This document shows positions 10,265 to 19,877 of a stretch of DNA of 56,900 nucleotides, one piece after another. The stretch comes from Chara braunii (Eukaryota; Streptophyta; Charophyceae; Charales; Characeae): NCBI GenBank assembly GCA_003427395.1, contig BFEA01000413.1, forward strand, positions 748,108-805,007, in the 5' to 3' direction. The first letter of the stretch is position 1. The number at the start of each line of letters is the position of its first letter. Made by a program: the position numbers and the translations under genes. The notes below the pieces were generated by a model. That model did not search any database and was not told the origin of the DNA. It saw only the letters and a list, made by a program, of their open reading frames with translations.

Positions 10265-11083
10265 AATGAGTCACGCGAGTACTATAACCCTTTTGCACGA
10301 TACTCTAGACTCTGATATGCTGGTTCATGATCCCCCATTATAAGTTTCCCCCGGATGGTTAGCAGGTTATAACTAAGATCGTTCATCCTATATACACTTT
10401 ACTGTTGCGTTCATGCGTGTTATCCTCCTGTGAAGTCCCTTCAAAAGTGGATAACCCGCATACAGACAAAATTGAGTGTATGAACTTATTGTTCTCTCTT
10501 GAAGATGTAGTGAGGTGAGGTCGAGCAAGCATTTACTCAGTTTTAATGCATAAGGCAAACGAGGGCTCCTTGTTAAAAGAGATGGTTGGGTCTTGTTTTT
10601 CGTCTAACGATGATCGTTGATTGCTCTCAACCAGAACTCCTGGGGTAACTTGAATGGCTCAATCAAAAGGGTTCTCCAGTCTTGGACCCTTCTGAGTGGT
10701 ATTTCGCCTCCTATTTTAGATAAAAGGGGGATCAGTATCAGGTGGAAGAAGGGGGCGGTCCCACTTACTTTTATCCAATTTTGAGATTGCGGCAAGAATA
10801 ATGGTTTGCAGGCTATGTAGAACTAAATCTCAAGAGAAGAGATATTTGTAATCTCCTACAGGCCTTATCGGGATACTATTGAGGGTGCTATCCATTTTCA
10901 CAGACTCAGTTGTGATAATTGAGTAAATAGTAAAGCCATCGATGATCGTTAGCTAGTCTACTCCTCGAGTTACCGCACCCGGAGTGAATGGTTGAGAGAA
11001 GTGCATCCGGAGATAGAGGGTAGAAGTAATAAGCAGCGTATATCAACGATATAACTTTAAATAATCGAACATCAACAGAGGGT
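10265..11083. other. LTR spacer, identical in both LTRs
   Basis: No supported gene. I see no difference between this stretch and 32804-33622. Confidence 0.4.
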
Positions 11084-11332
11084 ATGTCTGTGAATACTTC
11101 CCTGCCTTCTCCCTCAAGGTGGCAACAATTTTCTGCAATTCATCCGCAAAGGAGCGGAATTGTGTCTGAGAACAGGGTGAACCCTAAGATTAACGATCAG
11201 AATGAGAAACTGCACGATCCCTTCTTGACTACTATCGAGCCTACGATGCAATTAGAATCTCTTCAAAACTATTGGAAAAGTTCTGATCACGGTATTACGC
11301 TCGAATCAATCACTCTCCTACTCAAGACCTGA
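11084..11332 (+). CDS. LTR ORF 8, unknown, 82 aa, broken in 3' LTR
   Basis: Starts ATGTCTGTGAATACTTCC. The 3' LTR has TAA where this copy has CAA (near 33787). The product is Ser/Asn-rich without a recognised domain. Confidence 0.2.
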   Translation: MSVNTSLPSPSRWQQFSAIHPQRSGIVSENRVNPKINDQNEKLHDPFLTTIEPTMQLESLQNYWKSSDHGITLESITLLLKT

Positions 11333-11394
11333 GATCTACCCTTCGTCAGGGGTAACCTGCGACCAAATGACACCTCTGACTCAAGACATAGTGA

Positions 11395-11730
11395 TTGCAT
11401 AAACTGAGCTCCAGTGAGACCCCTGTTCGAGAGCAGTTTAATTTTCAGGGGTGGGGAGATTACCTAACACCCCAAGAGCATTTGTCTTGGGCACAGACTC
11501 ATATGAGCATTCGACAGTCAGCTGCCACTTCAGGGATTAACCATCAATACAACAATCGGTCCGACAATCAGACCAATCAAACAATCAACAGATCAGCAAG
11601 TAACAGGAAAAGTGATCTGAGAAGCAATCTGACTAGTAGCCAAGCAGGCAGTCAAGCAGTCAATCACAGCAATCAAACAGTGATTAGCAGTATTCAAACC
11701 ACAATCAATAGCAGTCCAAGCAGCGAATGA
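11395..11730 (+). CDS. LTR ORF 9, Asn/Gln/Ser-rich, 111 aa
   Basis: The same 111-codon frame exists in the 3' LTR (33934-34269). The first codon is TTG, so the true start is unclear. After about 45 residues the product becomes Asn/Gln/Ser-rich because the DNA turns into a CAATCA/CAGTCA-type repeat. The repetitive tail makes a functional protein doubtful. Confidence 0.25.
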   Translation: MHKLSSSETPVREQFNFQGWGDYLTPQEHLSWAQTHMSIRQSAATSGINHQYNNRSDNQTNQTINRSASNRKSDLRSNLTSSQAGSQAVNHSNQTVISSIQTTINSSPSSE

Positions 11731-12060
11731 ACATCAGTTCAGATCGCAACCAAACACAGACTTTGTACCCGAACAGTACTCGGGAGACAGCGATCAGATG
11801 CAAACGATCTGCAGCCAGACCAGCATTCAAATCAGTGGTTAGACCAGCAATCAAAACAGTCATCGGATCACTTTCAGCCCAACACTCAAACTGAAAGTTC
11901 AAAGAATAAGTCGGCAGCATTTCAAAAAGCGTTCTGCCAGCGCCTGACGGCAGTATCAAACAAGTAATTAGTAGTGCTCAAAGCAAGCAATCACCTATCA
12001 AACAGACAATCTAGCCAGCAGCAGTCAGGGAACTATCAAACATTGTCAGATTGGCACCCA
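11510..12060 (+). repeat. Degenerate CAATCA/CAGTCA repeat tract
   Basis: Short imperfect units built on CAATCA, CAGTCA and AGCAAT fill this stretch. A similar tract occurs at 12395-12535, and a milder one at 23180-23300 in the 3' untranslated region. It is shared by the 3' LTR. Confidence 0.6.
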
Positions 12061-12136
12061 AGTTACTTCATATCTATGGTTGTCTGTTTAGAATTCAGGA
12101 TTCGCTGCTATGTGATCTGCGTGCCCGGGGTGAAAC

Positions 12137-12382
12137 ATGAAGGACGATGAGATTCTAGTGGTGAAGAGCACGCTAATCAGAGAAAAGAAAGAGGGATGGG
12201 AGAAAGAAGCGATCAGAGACATGGAAGTCAACACACGAGTGCAGAGGGAGTATGCAGTAGGAATTGCAGGCGAGAAGAAGTACATCGAGTAAGTAATTTA
12301 TTTCTGTGGGCCTGACAGCAAGCTGCACAGTACCAGTTCCATGATAGAGAGTGTGGAACAGGCCAGGGCAAAGCTCGGGTGA
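12137..12382 (+). pseudogene. Module C gene in 5' LTR, one stop
   Basis: From ATGAAGGACGATGAG the frame runs to CATCGAG and meets TAA at about 12291, then continues open to 12382. The 3' LTR has TAC at that position and is intact for 81 codons (34676-34921). The product pattern is a V-V strand, a KE-rich turn, a helix, YAVGIAG, IEYVIYF, then an S-x-E-x-AR helix and LG. The same order is found in the two ORFs upstream of gag (16736-17038 and 17042-17308). Family unknown. Confidence 0.55.
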
Positions 12383-12394
12383 GCTTAGCAACGC

Positions 12395-12535
12395 CTGAAA
12401 CTGCTGCTTCAAAATCAGTTCAGCAATCAGTTCAGGAATCAATTCAGTAATCAGTTCAGTAATCAGTCGGCAATCAGTTTAGCAATTAGTTCATCAATCA
12501 GCAAATAAATCAGCAGACAACCAGCAAGCAACGGT
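12395..12535 (+). repeat. TCAGTTCAGTAA-type short tandem repeat
   Basis: About ten imperfect units of 10-14 bp immediately upstream of the first A+B gene. It could act as a leader or promoter-proximal tract; that is inference. Confidence 0.7.
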
Positions 12536-12546
12536 CATCATCACAC

Positions 12547-13161
12547 ATGAGTGCACCTCATTTCTATTCGGTCTGTGACTCGATACTAACCAGCCTTAAT
12601 CGAATCTCTCTCAAGGAGGCTGTTCGGTACCGATATGTCAGTGTAGTTTGTTTCAAGAGAGAGGACTTGTCAGTCTTCGTTGTGCTCACCAGCTTTGCGG
12701 GGGACACTATCCATGACCTGAGACCCTACATGAAGGTAGGTAAGGAGGATCATGAGCATTTTGACTCAGTCAGGATCCTTCAATCAACTATCTCGGTCGA
12801 AGGGAGCGTGAGTTCGATGAGAGAGGAGACACACTGATCTGTAGTTTTGGACCAAAGCTCTACTCGGACTACCCCAAGTCTCCAGTGCCTTCCCTACTCA
12901 TTGATGGGACCAGCTGGAGAGACCTGGTTGAATTGGCAACGAGGTACATTTCACCCTCTTTGACTGGTCACGAGGTCCTCACAGAACGTCAGCCCGCACG
13001 GTGGGACGAGTTTTGTTTCATGGTTGACTATCGGATTATGTGTGAGGGATGAGACTGTTTCAGGTTTGTCGGATACAGGTGGCTTTATGGTCCAATGCCG
13101 CGCCCTCTGAGAACACGCAGACATGAGCAAAGGCGGAGGAGAGGGGCAACGGTAAGAGAGT
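12547..13161 (+). pseudogene. A+B family gene 1 in 5' LTR, frameshifted
   Basis: Starts at ATG 12547. Module A spans about residues 1-75, with RYRYVSVVCFKRED and LTSFAGDTIHDLRPYMK. The frame then ends at 12837, while the B module reads in another frame from about 12783. B has FGPKLYSDYPKSPVP, DLVELATRYISPS and DEFCF, with a TGA at 13050, and ends at 13161. Gene 2 just downstream has the same A then B order. The frameshift and the TGA are also in the 3' LTR copy (35086-35700), so they were present in the template that produced both LTRs. The family is not recognised. Confidence 0.65.
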
Positions 13162-13228
13162 GAATAAGAGGGTCTAGAGGTGATGATCCAACAAGCAGGC
13201 CAGCAATGATTAGCAGTCATTTGAGCAC

Positions 13229-13912
13229 ATGACAGAGATCAAGCCCATCACGATTGACCAGTTGGTCCTAGACAAACTAAATTGGTTGTCCTCAAGAGAG
13301 AGTTTTCCTTACAGGTATATCAGGATTGATGGTTTCAAGCAGGAAGATCTGTCAATCGTCGTTGCTCTCACTGAGTTCGCAGAAGGTACAATCAGAGATT
13401 TGAGGATCTATCTAAAGAAAGGTAAAGAAACTCATCCACATTTTGATGTAATGTGGGCTGCTGCAGTCGGATTCTTGTGATGGAAAGTTGATCAGCTTGA
13501 GGGAAACACTAGGTTGGCTTATAGTTTTGGCCCCAAGCTTTTCACATACTACCCCAAACCTCCAGTCCCCTACTATCTCACAGACGGATCATACTGGGGA
13601 GACCTAGTGGAATTGGCCAAGAGGTATATTTCTCCTGCAGCAGTCGACTACGAGGCACTGACAGAGCCTTCTGAGTTTCCTCATCTCATACGAGGGATTT
13701 TCTCACAGTCGTATCTTCCCTCTGCATGGGAGGAATTTTGTATCTTTCTGGACCTACACATGAATCATGAATGTGATTCTCTGAAGGTAGCGAGTTTCAG
13801 GTGGCTTTTCATTGAAAAGCCTCAGTCTCAGGAGGTGCAAAGACGTGACCAAAAGCACGAGAGACAGCTAGTCAAACAAGAACCAGATAGAGATATTCAG
13901 AGGGATGAATGA
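13229..13912 (+). pseudogene. A+B family gene 2 in 5' LTR, one in-frame TGA
   Basis: A single frame of 228 codons from ATG 13229 is interrupted only by TGA at 13478. Module A (residues about 1-75) carries ESFPYRYIRIDGFKQED and LTEFAEGTIRDLRIYLK. Module B (about 90-190) carries FGPKLFTYYPKPPVP, DLVELAKRYISPA and WEEFCIFLDLH. A charged Lys/Arg/Glu tail of about 35 residues closes it. It is clearly paralogous to gene 1. No catalytic motif, signal peptide or membrane segment is visible. The function is unknown. Confidence 0.7.
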
Positions 13913-14027
13913 AGACTCTTGACGAGTACTGGTCACGCTCCATTCATGTGTACTTTCTGAGATTATTATGAGTTCTCATTCTTTCCTCACTTGACCTTGT
14001 CTTTGCCGGAGTCAGTCAGTCTTGGTT

Positions 14028-14399
14028 TGCATTGTCATTCGTTGATGATTGCTCTTTATTGATGATTCAGTCGCAGTTCTCAAAACTAGAAAATTGGCAG
14101 ATCTATGCATGCATGACACATCAGATCTTGTGATTATTATTTGCATGATTTATTGTTGTTCCGAATCATAATCAAAGATTCCTAAGTCCGGGGTCCGGCA
14201 AGGATCGTAATTGTGCATTGTCATTTGTTGATGATTGCTCTTTATTGATGATTCAGTCGCAGTTCTCAAAACTAGAAAATTGGCAAATCTATGCATGCAT
14301 GACACATCAGATCTTGTGATTATTATTTGCATGATTTATTGTTGTTCCGAATCATAATCAAAGATTCCTAAGTCCGGGGTCCGACAAGGATCGTAATTG
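14028..14399 (+). repeat. 186-bp direct tandem duplication in 5' LTR
   Basis: Units 14028-14213 and 14214-14399 are almost identical (both end GGATCGTAATTG). The 3' LTR has a single unit near 36460-36645. The duplication therefore arose after insertion, or in one LTR only. It explains most of the length difference between the LTRs together with a 107-bp deletion in the 3' copy. Confidence 0.9.
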
Positions 14400-14553
14400 A
14401 AGGGTCTCGCTTGAAGCCTGCCGCACACAACAGGAAGGGATTTTGCTTTAATTAATTCATTTATATATTGCAAACACTAAACAAATCCTGCGTGACAGAC
14501 TGTTGACTTTCTGGTTGCCCGAAGGGGCTCAACTGGGAAAAGTGCGACAAAAA

Positions 14554-14572
14554 TGGCACCGTTGCCGGGGAC
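14554..14572 (+). promoter_or_regulatory. Primer-binding site, tRNA-Asp type
   Basis: TGGCACCGTTGCCGGGGAC begins four bases (AAAA) after the LTR end. Its complement matches the 3' end of plant tRNA-Asp (ending CCCCGGCAACGGCGCCA) at all but one position over about 18 nt. Its location directly inside the 5' LTR is what reverse transcription requires. Confidence 0.88.
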
Positions 14573-14885
14573 ATGAAAAAAGTTTCGTGTCTGGAACGAG
14601 ACTGGGTCATCATCATCTTTGAGCTTTGATTAGGATGTGAGAACTATTGACATTTTTTTGAGCTTCATGCTAATTTTATTATTCTCAGTTGAGTTTCGAT
14701 TTTCTTGAGAATCACGGTTGCTAACTGTGATCTATTTCTTCCTTGTGTGAGGTACCACATTGGATCGGGGAAAGGATATTGATATTATTGACTGTAGAGA
14801 ATCGAGCTTGACACCAGGTATGCCCAATTATCGCCCAACACGCTGAAAGGAATTGAAAGGAAGAGGGTGAGACGGATCGAGACAA

Positions 14886-15236
14886 ATGCTGGTCGACGGT
14901 GTTCTGAAAGAATTGTCTAAATTTACTACAAGGGGAATATTTCCTTACAGATATGAGGCTTGTTGGGGCTAACACTCTCGTGGCTCAACCATCTGCGTAG
15001 TGCTGACTCACTTCTTGGAGGGAGATATCTATGATATCTGCCCCTATGTCAAGGAAGGAGGCAGCAATAATGGTGAGGATTTTAATTGGTTATGGGAGAT
15101 CGTGATCCAATTTATCTATGATGAAAAAACAGACTTGCTCAAGCAAAAGAGGAAAGTGGAATGGGGTATAGTGGTTATCCTGACTACTGAGAGTATTCTT
15201 CTTGGACGCTCTTCACTTTCCATGCAAACTTTATAA
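14886..15236 (+). pseudogene. A+B family gene 3, internal region, one stop
   Basis: From ATG 14886 the frame has one TAA at 14970 and then stays open to 15236. Module A shows RGIFPYRY, then VVLTHFLEGDIYDICPYVK. Module B is truncated after QKRKVEWG, which parallels KRKVTWG of gene 6. It lies 300 bp inside the primer site, in the untranslated leader of the retroelement. The family is unknown. Confidence 0.55.
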
Positions 15237-15339
15237 TGGCATATCAATTGTATCTTGGGAATGTGAGTCCCTCAACAGGTGGAGACGGTATTTCAACAAA
15301 AGGTCTGACATAGGTGCTAAAGGAGAAATTTATTCCCTC

Positions 15340-15735
15340 TCGTTCTAATCTTCTCTTCTCATCATGCACAAGATTCGACGCTCGTTGCCAACACACACCT
15401 TTTCGACTTTCGTCAAATCTTTATTTCGGCACATAAATCCCAATATCATATTCATTAAGATCAATAAAATAACATGCAAGAACATACAGACTGTCATGTT
15501 CTTGCCCTGATCTCTTTATGGCTTCATACCTCACGATTTCATAAGGAATTACGGCCTTACACGCTATAGAATTAAGAGAATTCAGCAGCTTGTCTGATTC
15601 AACCTTCCTCAGCCCTTCATGACCTCTTATCAGTCTAAGTTTAGATCTCTCTCTCAATGGTATATAGCGTCGGCTCATCAGACTCTTTGACCTCTTTTCA
15701 CTCTCTGGGCAAACTGAATCACCGCAAACCAATCA
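15340..15735 (-). pseudogene. A+B family gene 4, minus strand, module A
   Basis: Reads leftward. After a basic N-terminal stretch it shows LLNSLNSIACKAVIPYEI and ACYFIDLNEYDIGIYVPK, the module A signature, and then stops near 15421. It lies in inverse orientation to the retroelement, in tandem with gene 5. The B module is missing or unrecognisable. Confidence 0.5.
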
Positions 15736-16170
15736 TCTTTTGATAAATTTTTATCAAGCAAGGGAGGAGATGGAAATCCCTCGAAGACAGTAAATCGAGT
15801 GGATCCAGTGAAACACTTGTTCTCTTTCTCAAGCCTCTCTCTCTCTCTTTCAATACTACTTCTTCAGCAAATCCTCAGCATCTTTCATATGCTGCATCAA
15901 CACTTCTTTCCTTTGGGACATAAATTCTTACGTCATACACATCCAGATCAGTGAAATAGAATGTCAGTACATATAATCGTTCTTGCTCTCATCCGCTCTC
16001 GACCATCTCATACTTGACAACTTCATATGGAAATGCCCTCTCTTACTTAGAGTATTCAGCGACCTTAGGAGACATTCAACCTTCTCTTGACTTGGACCCG
16101 AACCTCTGCCAAAATTTGACCTTCTTTGTCTGATTACTTCTGCTGAAATCTCTTCAGCTCTCATGACCAC
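15700..16170 (-). pseudogene. A+B family gene 5, minus strand, frameshifted
   Basis: The first part (16170-15964) holds LLRSLNTLSKRGHFHMKL. In a shifted frame, VLTFYFTDLDVYDVRIYVPK follows, then a TGA and a poorly conserved B-like segment ending near 15735. The second string is one of the best module A matches in the window. Together with gene 4 it forms an inverted block of about 0.8 kb between plus-strand members. Confidence 0.5.
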
Positions 16171-16221
16171 CGTTTCTTTTCTCCATTGTCAATACCATAT
16201 TGATTATCGGCAGTCAGTTAG

Positions 16222-16746
16222 TCTCATCACAATAGTTGTAAGGTAGTGGCGGGATTGGGTAAACTCTATGAGGTGATAGGGTGTAATAATCCTTTAGTGA
16301 TCCTGAGATATGATATTTGTGAGAGAGGGTCCATAATATTTCACATTCCAGTGGTCAAATTCCTGAGTACAGGCAGCCTAGACGTAAGGATTTATGTACC
16401 GGTAGGTCTAGAAAACGAAAATGTCTACTTGAAGTGTCAGACATGTGCTTATATTAGTCTCATAAGAACCAAAGAGTGGCTTGAAAAGTTAAAGAGAAAA
16501 GTAACCTGGGGGAAAGAAGTAAGACAATTTGAGAGGCTCCCTGAGTTCTCGATTATTAAGGGATTTAAAGGCAGGAGAGATTGGATGCCTCTGTTGGAAG
16601 CTATTGCTGAGATTGGTAGAGCAATAGAAAAAGATCCTACTGTGATGATAAAATCTCTACTTTTGAGCACCTTTGAACACAGATTCGAGATCCCTGATTA
16701 TGTCCAACCTGAGATCTATCTCTCAGATGTTGCTTATGATGATTAG
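16222..16746 (+). CDS. A+B family gene 6, internal region, open frame
   Basis: Open for about 170 codons with no clear ATG at the start, so the N-terminus may be lost or supplied by splicing. Module A shows ILRYDICERGS and VVKFLSTGSLDVRIYVP. A helical KRKVTWGKEV segment and a B-like FKGRRDWMPLLEAIAEIGRA follow. Its TAG (16744-16746) overlaps the ATG of the next ORF (16736). It is better preserved than gag-pol. The role is unknown; Ogre-type elements also have an ORF of unknown function upstream of gag. Confidence 0.55.
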   Translation, partial: SHHNSCKVVAGLGKLYEVIGCNNPLVILRYDICERGSIIFHIPVVKFLSTGSLDVRIYVPVGLENENVYLKCQTCAYISLIRTKEWLEKLKRKVTWGKEVRQFERLPEFSIIKGFKGRRDWMPLLEAIAEIGRAIEKDPTVMIKSLLLSTFEHRFEIPDYVQPEIYLSDVAYDD

Positions 16747-17038
16747 CAATGCCAGTTTGACTGAACAGCTGAAGCTAGGAGTTGTGTTGGAAGGTAGAGT
16801 AGTCAAGGAAGAGGGGACTCTTCGGATCTCTGACATAAATCTTTCTACCCTGGATGAACTTGAGTTTTTACAGCCTTTCTTAGATCGCATGAGAGATTCT
16901 GCTTTGAGAATTATCACTGACCAGACTGAGATAAACTATCTGTTAAAGGTGGTAAAAGTAGGAACTACTGAGAGAGTATCATATCACACTTTTCAGGAAC
17001 GGGTCTCTCTTGCTAGAAGGATCAACAGAGGGCTGTAA
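16736..17038 (+). CDS. Module C gene 2, open frame, about 100 aa
   Basis: ATGATGATTAGC overlaps the end of gene 6 by 11 nt in another frame. The product has LGVVLEGRVVKEEGTL, an acidic helix, ALRIITDQTEINYLL, then RVSLARR near the C-terminus. The neighbouring ORF at 17042 and the LTR ORF at 34676 share this order. No known domain is recognised. The frame is intact, unlike gag-pol. Confidence 0.55.
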   Translation: MMISNASLTEQLKLGVVLEGRVVKEEGTLRISDINLSTLDELEFLQPFLDRMRDSALRIITDQTEINYLLKVVKVGTTERVSYHTFQERVSLARRINRGL

Positions 17039-17041
17039 ACG

Positions 17042-17308
17042 ATGCAATTTGATTATGAGATTATAGACCTGACTCGATATTTTATGATTCGGGGTACTAT
17101 AAAGGGGTATGATAGAAGACTGAGTAGGGATGATGAGAGAGAGTTGATTGAAGATTACATTGGAAGGCTGAGAAGGATTGCACTGCCTTTGATCATTACT
17201 CAATCTATTATTGCTTATACCCTATATGTACAGAACTCTCAAGGGGTAGAGCAGACAAGAGAAGAGAGGAACGAACCTGTATCTCTTGCGAGAAGAGTGA
17301 GAGATTGA
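17042..17308 (+). CDS. Module C gene 3, open frame, 88 aa
   Basis: Starts at ATG 17042, three bases after the stop of module C gene 2. It shares with it an ML/I-R-G-x-I-K start, a helix with RLRRIALPLIIT, an IIAYTLYV strand and PVSLARR at the end. It stops 62 bp before gag. Tandem duplication of C is the simplest explanation. The function is unknown. Confidence 0.55.
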   Translation: MQFDYEIIDLTRYFMIRGTIKGYDRRLSRDDERELIEDYIGRLRRIALPLIITQSIIAYTLYVQNSQGVEQTREERNEPVSLARRVRD

Positions 17309-17369
17309 AGGGCATAGAAGAAAAAGGATAAGAGTCTTAGAAAGAGAAGAGAATACTTGGGAAAGATCT

Positions 17370-18123
17370 ATGGTCAAGATGGCGGGACGAGGAAGACCGA
17401 GTACATCAGCAGGGACCAATGAAGAGACCCTGGTTGGTGTTATACAGGAGTTGGTTGAGAGAGTTGATACTATAAAAGGAGGATCAGACATTGCAAGAGC
17501 AAAGAGGTCTGATGTGAGAATTCCCTGCTTCAGAGGACCACAGGTTAATGACTTCTTGGACGGGTATGAATTATTTGGACTCAGCTATGGTTGGACAGAC
17601 AAGCAGCGACTTAAGCACCTTCTATCTTACTGTGGTACTGACTCAAGACTGACCGTTTAGGAACTAATGGAAGGTGTCACTACATGGGAAGAGGTCAAGG
17701 AGTGACTGAAAAAGGAGTTTGAGAAAGATTCAGTTCCAACCACAACTACGGATTTACTTAATATCAGAAGAGCTAAATATAACGCTTTCAATGTTTTTCT
17801 TCAGACCTTCATCCGAACAGCAAGAAGAATTCCATATTTGGATGAAGCTCAGACATGCCATATATTTTTGATAAATTTTACTGACACTGAAAGGCAGGCA
17901 GTTGTTAATCAGGCTCATCACTATCCTCTCAGATCGGATGAAATGGTTGCAATTATAAGAACTCTACCTACTGTCTCTCATAAGAAATGGTCACTTGATC
18001 AGATCGGTACTTTGGCCAAGGATTAGGAGACTGAGAATGGAATGAATAGAGGAAGCAATCTGACTGCTGAGAATATTTTACAAAAAATGATGGCTAACTT
18101 TATGCCTGCAAGGCCTGCAACGT
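17370..18123 (+). pseudogene. gag: gag capsid region, broken
   Basis: From ATG 17370 the frame encodes a retrotransposon Gag-like capsid: IPCFRGPQVNDFLDGYE, a GWTDKQRLKHLL segment and TWEEVKE, continuing to about 18026. Stops occur at 17658 (TAG), near 17703 (TGA) and 18024 (TAG). A +1 change of frame in the A-rich stretch near 18135-18155 is needed to reach the zinc-knuckle ORF. Capsid proteins assemble the virus-like particle in the cytoplasm. The lesions make this copy non-functional unless the stops are read through, for which I see no signal. Confidence 0.75.
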
Positions 18124-19836
18124 ATGCTGTGGATGACAGGGGAAAGAAAAAAGGCTGAAAGTGAGGAAGATGATGACGACAATGATGACAACAAAAATTA
18201 TGGTAAGAAAGGAGACTCATCCAGATCCAAAAGGAATGGAAAGAGTGGTGATGGAGGAAACAGAGAGAGAAGAAAATATGATGAACGTCCAAAGAGAAGT
18301 TTTACTTGCTACTACTGTGGTGAAGGGGGTCACACTACCACCTATTGCAAGCCTCTTGAGGATGATGTAAGGAGTGGGGTGACAAAGAAAGATGCAATCG
18401 GCCATGTTTGTGATAGCTCATGGAATAAGTTAGACCCCAGACATCCGGGAGGTATGAGGCTTCTTGCTCTTAAACATGATGAAAAGATAAAGATTAAGAA
18501 GAAGAGAAAGACCAATGTGAATGTTCATTTTCTCATTGGAGACTTGCCTAATGAACTGGTACAAAGAGCGAGTGCCCCTTATACCGCTATTGAGTTGCCT
18601 CTGCAGTCCTTAACATTGACAGAGTGCGAGCCTAGCGAGGCGTCAACAAGTGAGTCTCCATTGGAAGGGAACCCTACTTTTCAGAATCTTTCTGGATTGG
18701 TAGAGTCCTCTTCCAATGAAATGGCTCATCTCCTGGCTAACATGATGTCATTCCATGGTGATCTACCCCCAGAACTTATCATGGAACCCAGTGTCAGAGT
18801 TGTTGAAGTGAGGAACCATCCAACCCGTATGACACCTCAAATGATAGAAGAAAAGAAAAGAAAGAAGGATGAGGAGTCACTTATTAACATCCTTGATGAC
18901 TCTGAACCGGAACGTTCGCAGGAAAAGAATGAACAGGGGACAAAGATAAAATTTATTCTCAAGAGTGATTTGGATGATGAGACTGTGATTTCTGATGTAA
19001 TTGCTAAGATGCTAGAAGAAACGGAAGTGACACTGTCTTTTAAGGAAGCAATGACACTAGCACCCAAACTGAGAGAAGAGTTGAAGAGGTTGATTGAGAA
19101 GAAAAAATTGGAAGTTAATTATTTGGGGTCAGTCTTTCCCAACCAAGTAAATAGATCACTACCAGGTTGCAACATGATATTTGCAACCATGGGTTGTGGG
19201 CATCTTACAATTCGCATTAATCAAGTGAAGATTCTAACCCTCGTAGATTCTGGGGCAGAGATGATACTTCTTTCACGAAGAACGATGGAAGCATGTAATT
19301 TATCTATTGACAGACCTGCACAAAATGTACTACGTAATATTGCAGGAGAGCTGTTCGTGGCTGGATTTATTGATAATTTGACTATCAGGGTTGGGACGAT
19401 GACTGTGGAGTTACTGGGTTTTGTAGTACCGGATCTGGATCATGACTGTATCTTGGGAACTCTATTCTTGCATAGGATGGAGGCAGCCCAATTTTTCAGT
19501 CATCAGGGGTCATCTTGGATCAGTCTACAGGATCCCGAGACTGCTCAAGAGCAGACCTTTATGGTTGGTATGAAAAATGACTTCAAGCATCAACTATCTG
19601 CTAATTCGATCAGGAGGGAGAAATCTGCTGAAAGGGTTAGGAGACTAAAGGAGGAAGGAAAACGAGAAGCAAAAAAAGAGATTTCAGTGGGAATCAATCA
19701 AGTTTTGAAAATGATAAAAGCCCTTGGTAAACTCAAGGATGAGGACGGGCAAATTGAAGCCTTCAAGAAAGCTGTAGAGACTGCTAAGGGAGAAAAAATG
19801 AAATTGAGATTTGCATCGACTCACCCTTTTTTATGA
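18124..19836 (+). pseudogene. Nucleocapsid zinc knuckle and aspartic protease ORF
   Basis: 570 codons open. Near the start is an acidic and basic linker, then a CCHC knuckle, CYYCGEGGHTTTYC (18307-18348), which binds RNA. A long charged spacer follows. The protease has LVDSGAEMILLS with the catalytic Asp codon at 19246, then IRVGTMTVELLGFVV and HDCILGTLFLHRM, matching the retropepsin flap and ILG regions. Retropepsins act as dimers to cut the polyprotein. It ends at 19836 and pol resumes in another frame. This is the longest intact frame of the element. Confidence 0.85.
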
Positions 19837-19877
19837 AAATAATCACTGGGTCAAAAATAAAATAAAAGCCCAAGGGG

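Larger units (their letters stand above)
5425..14549 (+). repeat. 5' LTR, 9125 bp
   Basis: Begins TGTCGG and ends GCGACA, giving a TGTCG/CGACA inverted tip. It aligns along its whole length with 27960-36796 at an offset near 22539. The two copies differ by a 186-bp tandem duplication here, a 107-bp deletion in the 3' copy, a few small indels and patchy substitutions. Many single Ns lie between 6160 and 9842. It contains an ATT microsatellite (6257-6292), a GGTTCGA/TCGAACC palindrome near 6350 and about ten small ORFs listed below. Promoter and polyadenylation sites could not be fixed; TATAAGA near 6809 is one candidate. Confidence 0.92.

Noticed and set aside
10604-10795. Minus-strand 63-codon ORF identical in both LTRs
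   Set aside because: It falls in a block without any LTR differences, so identity carries no information, and no motif is seen.
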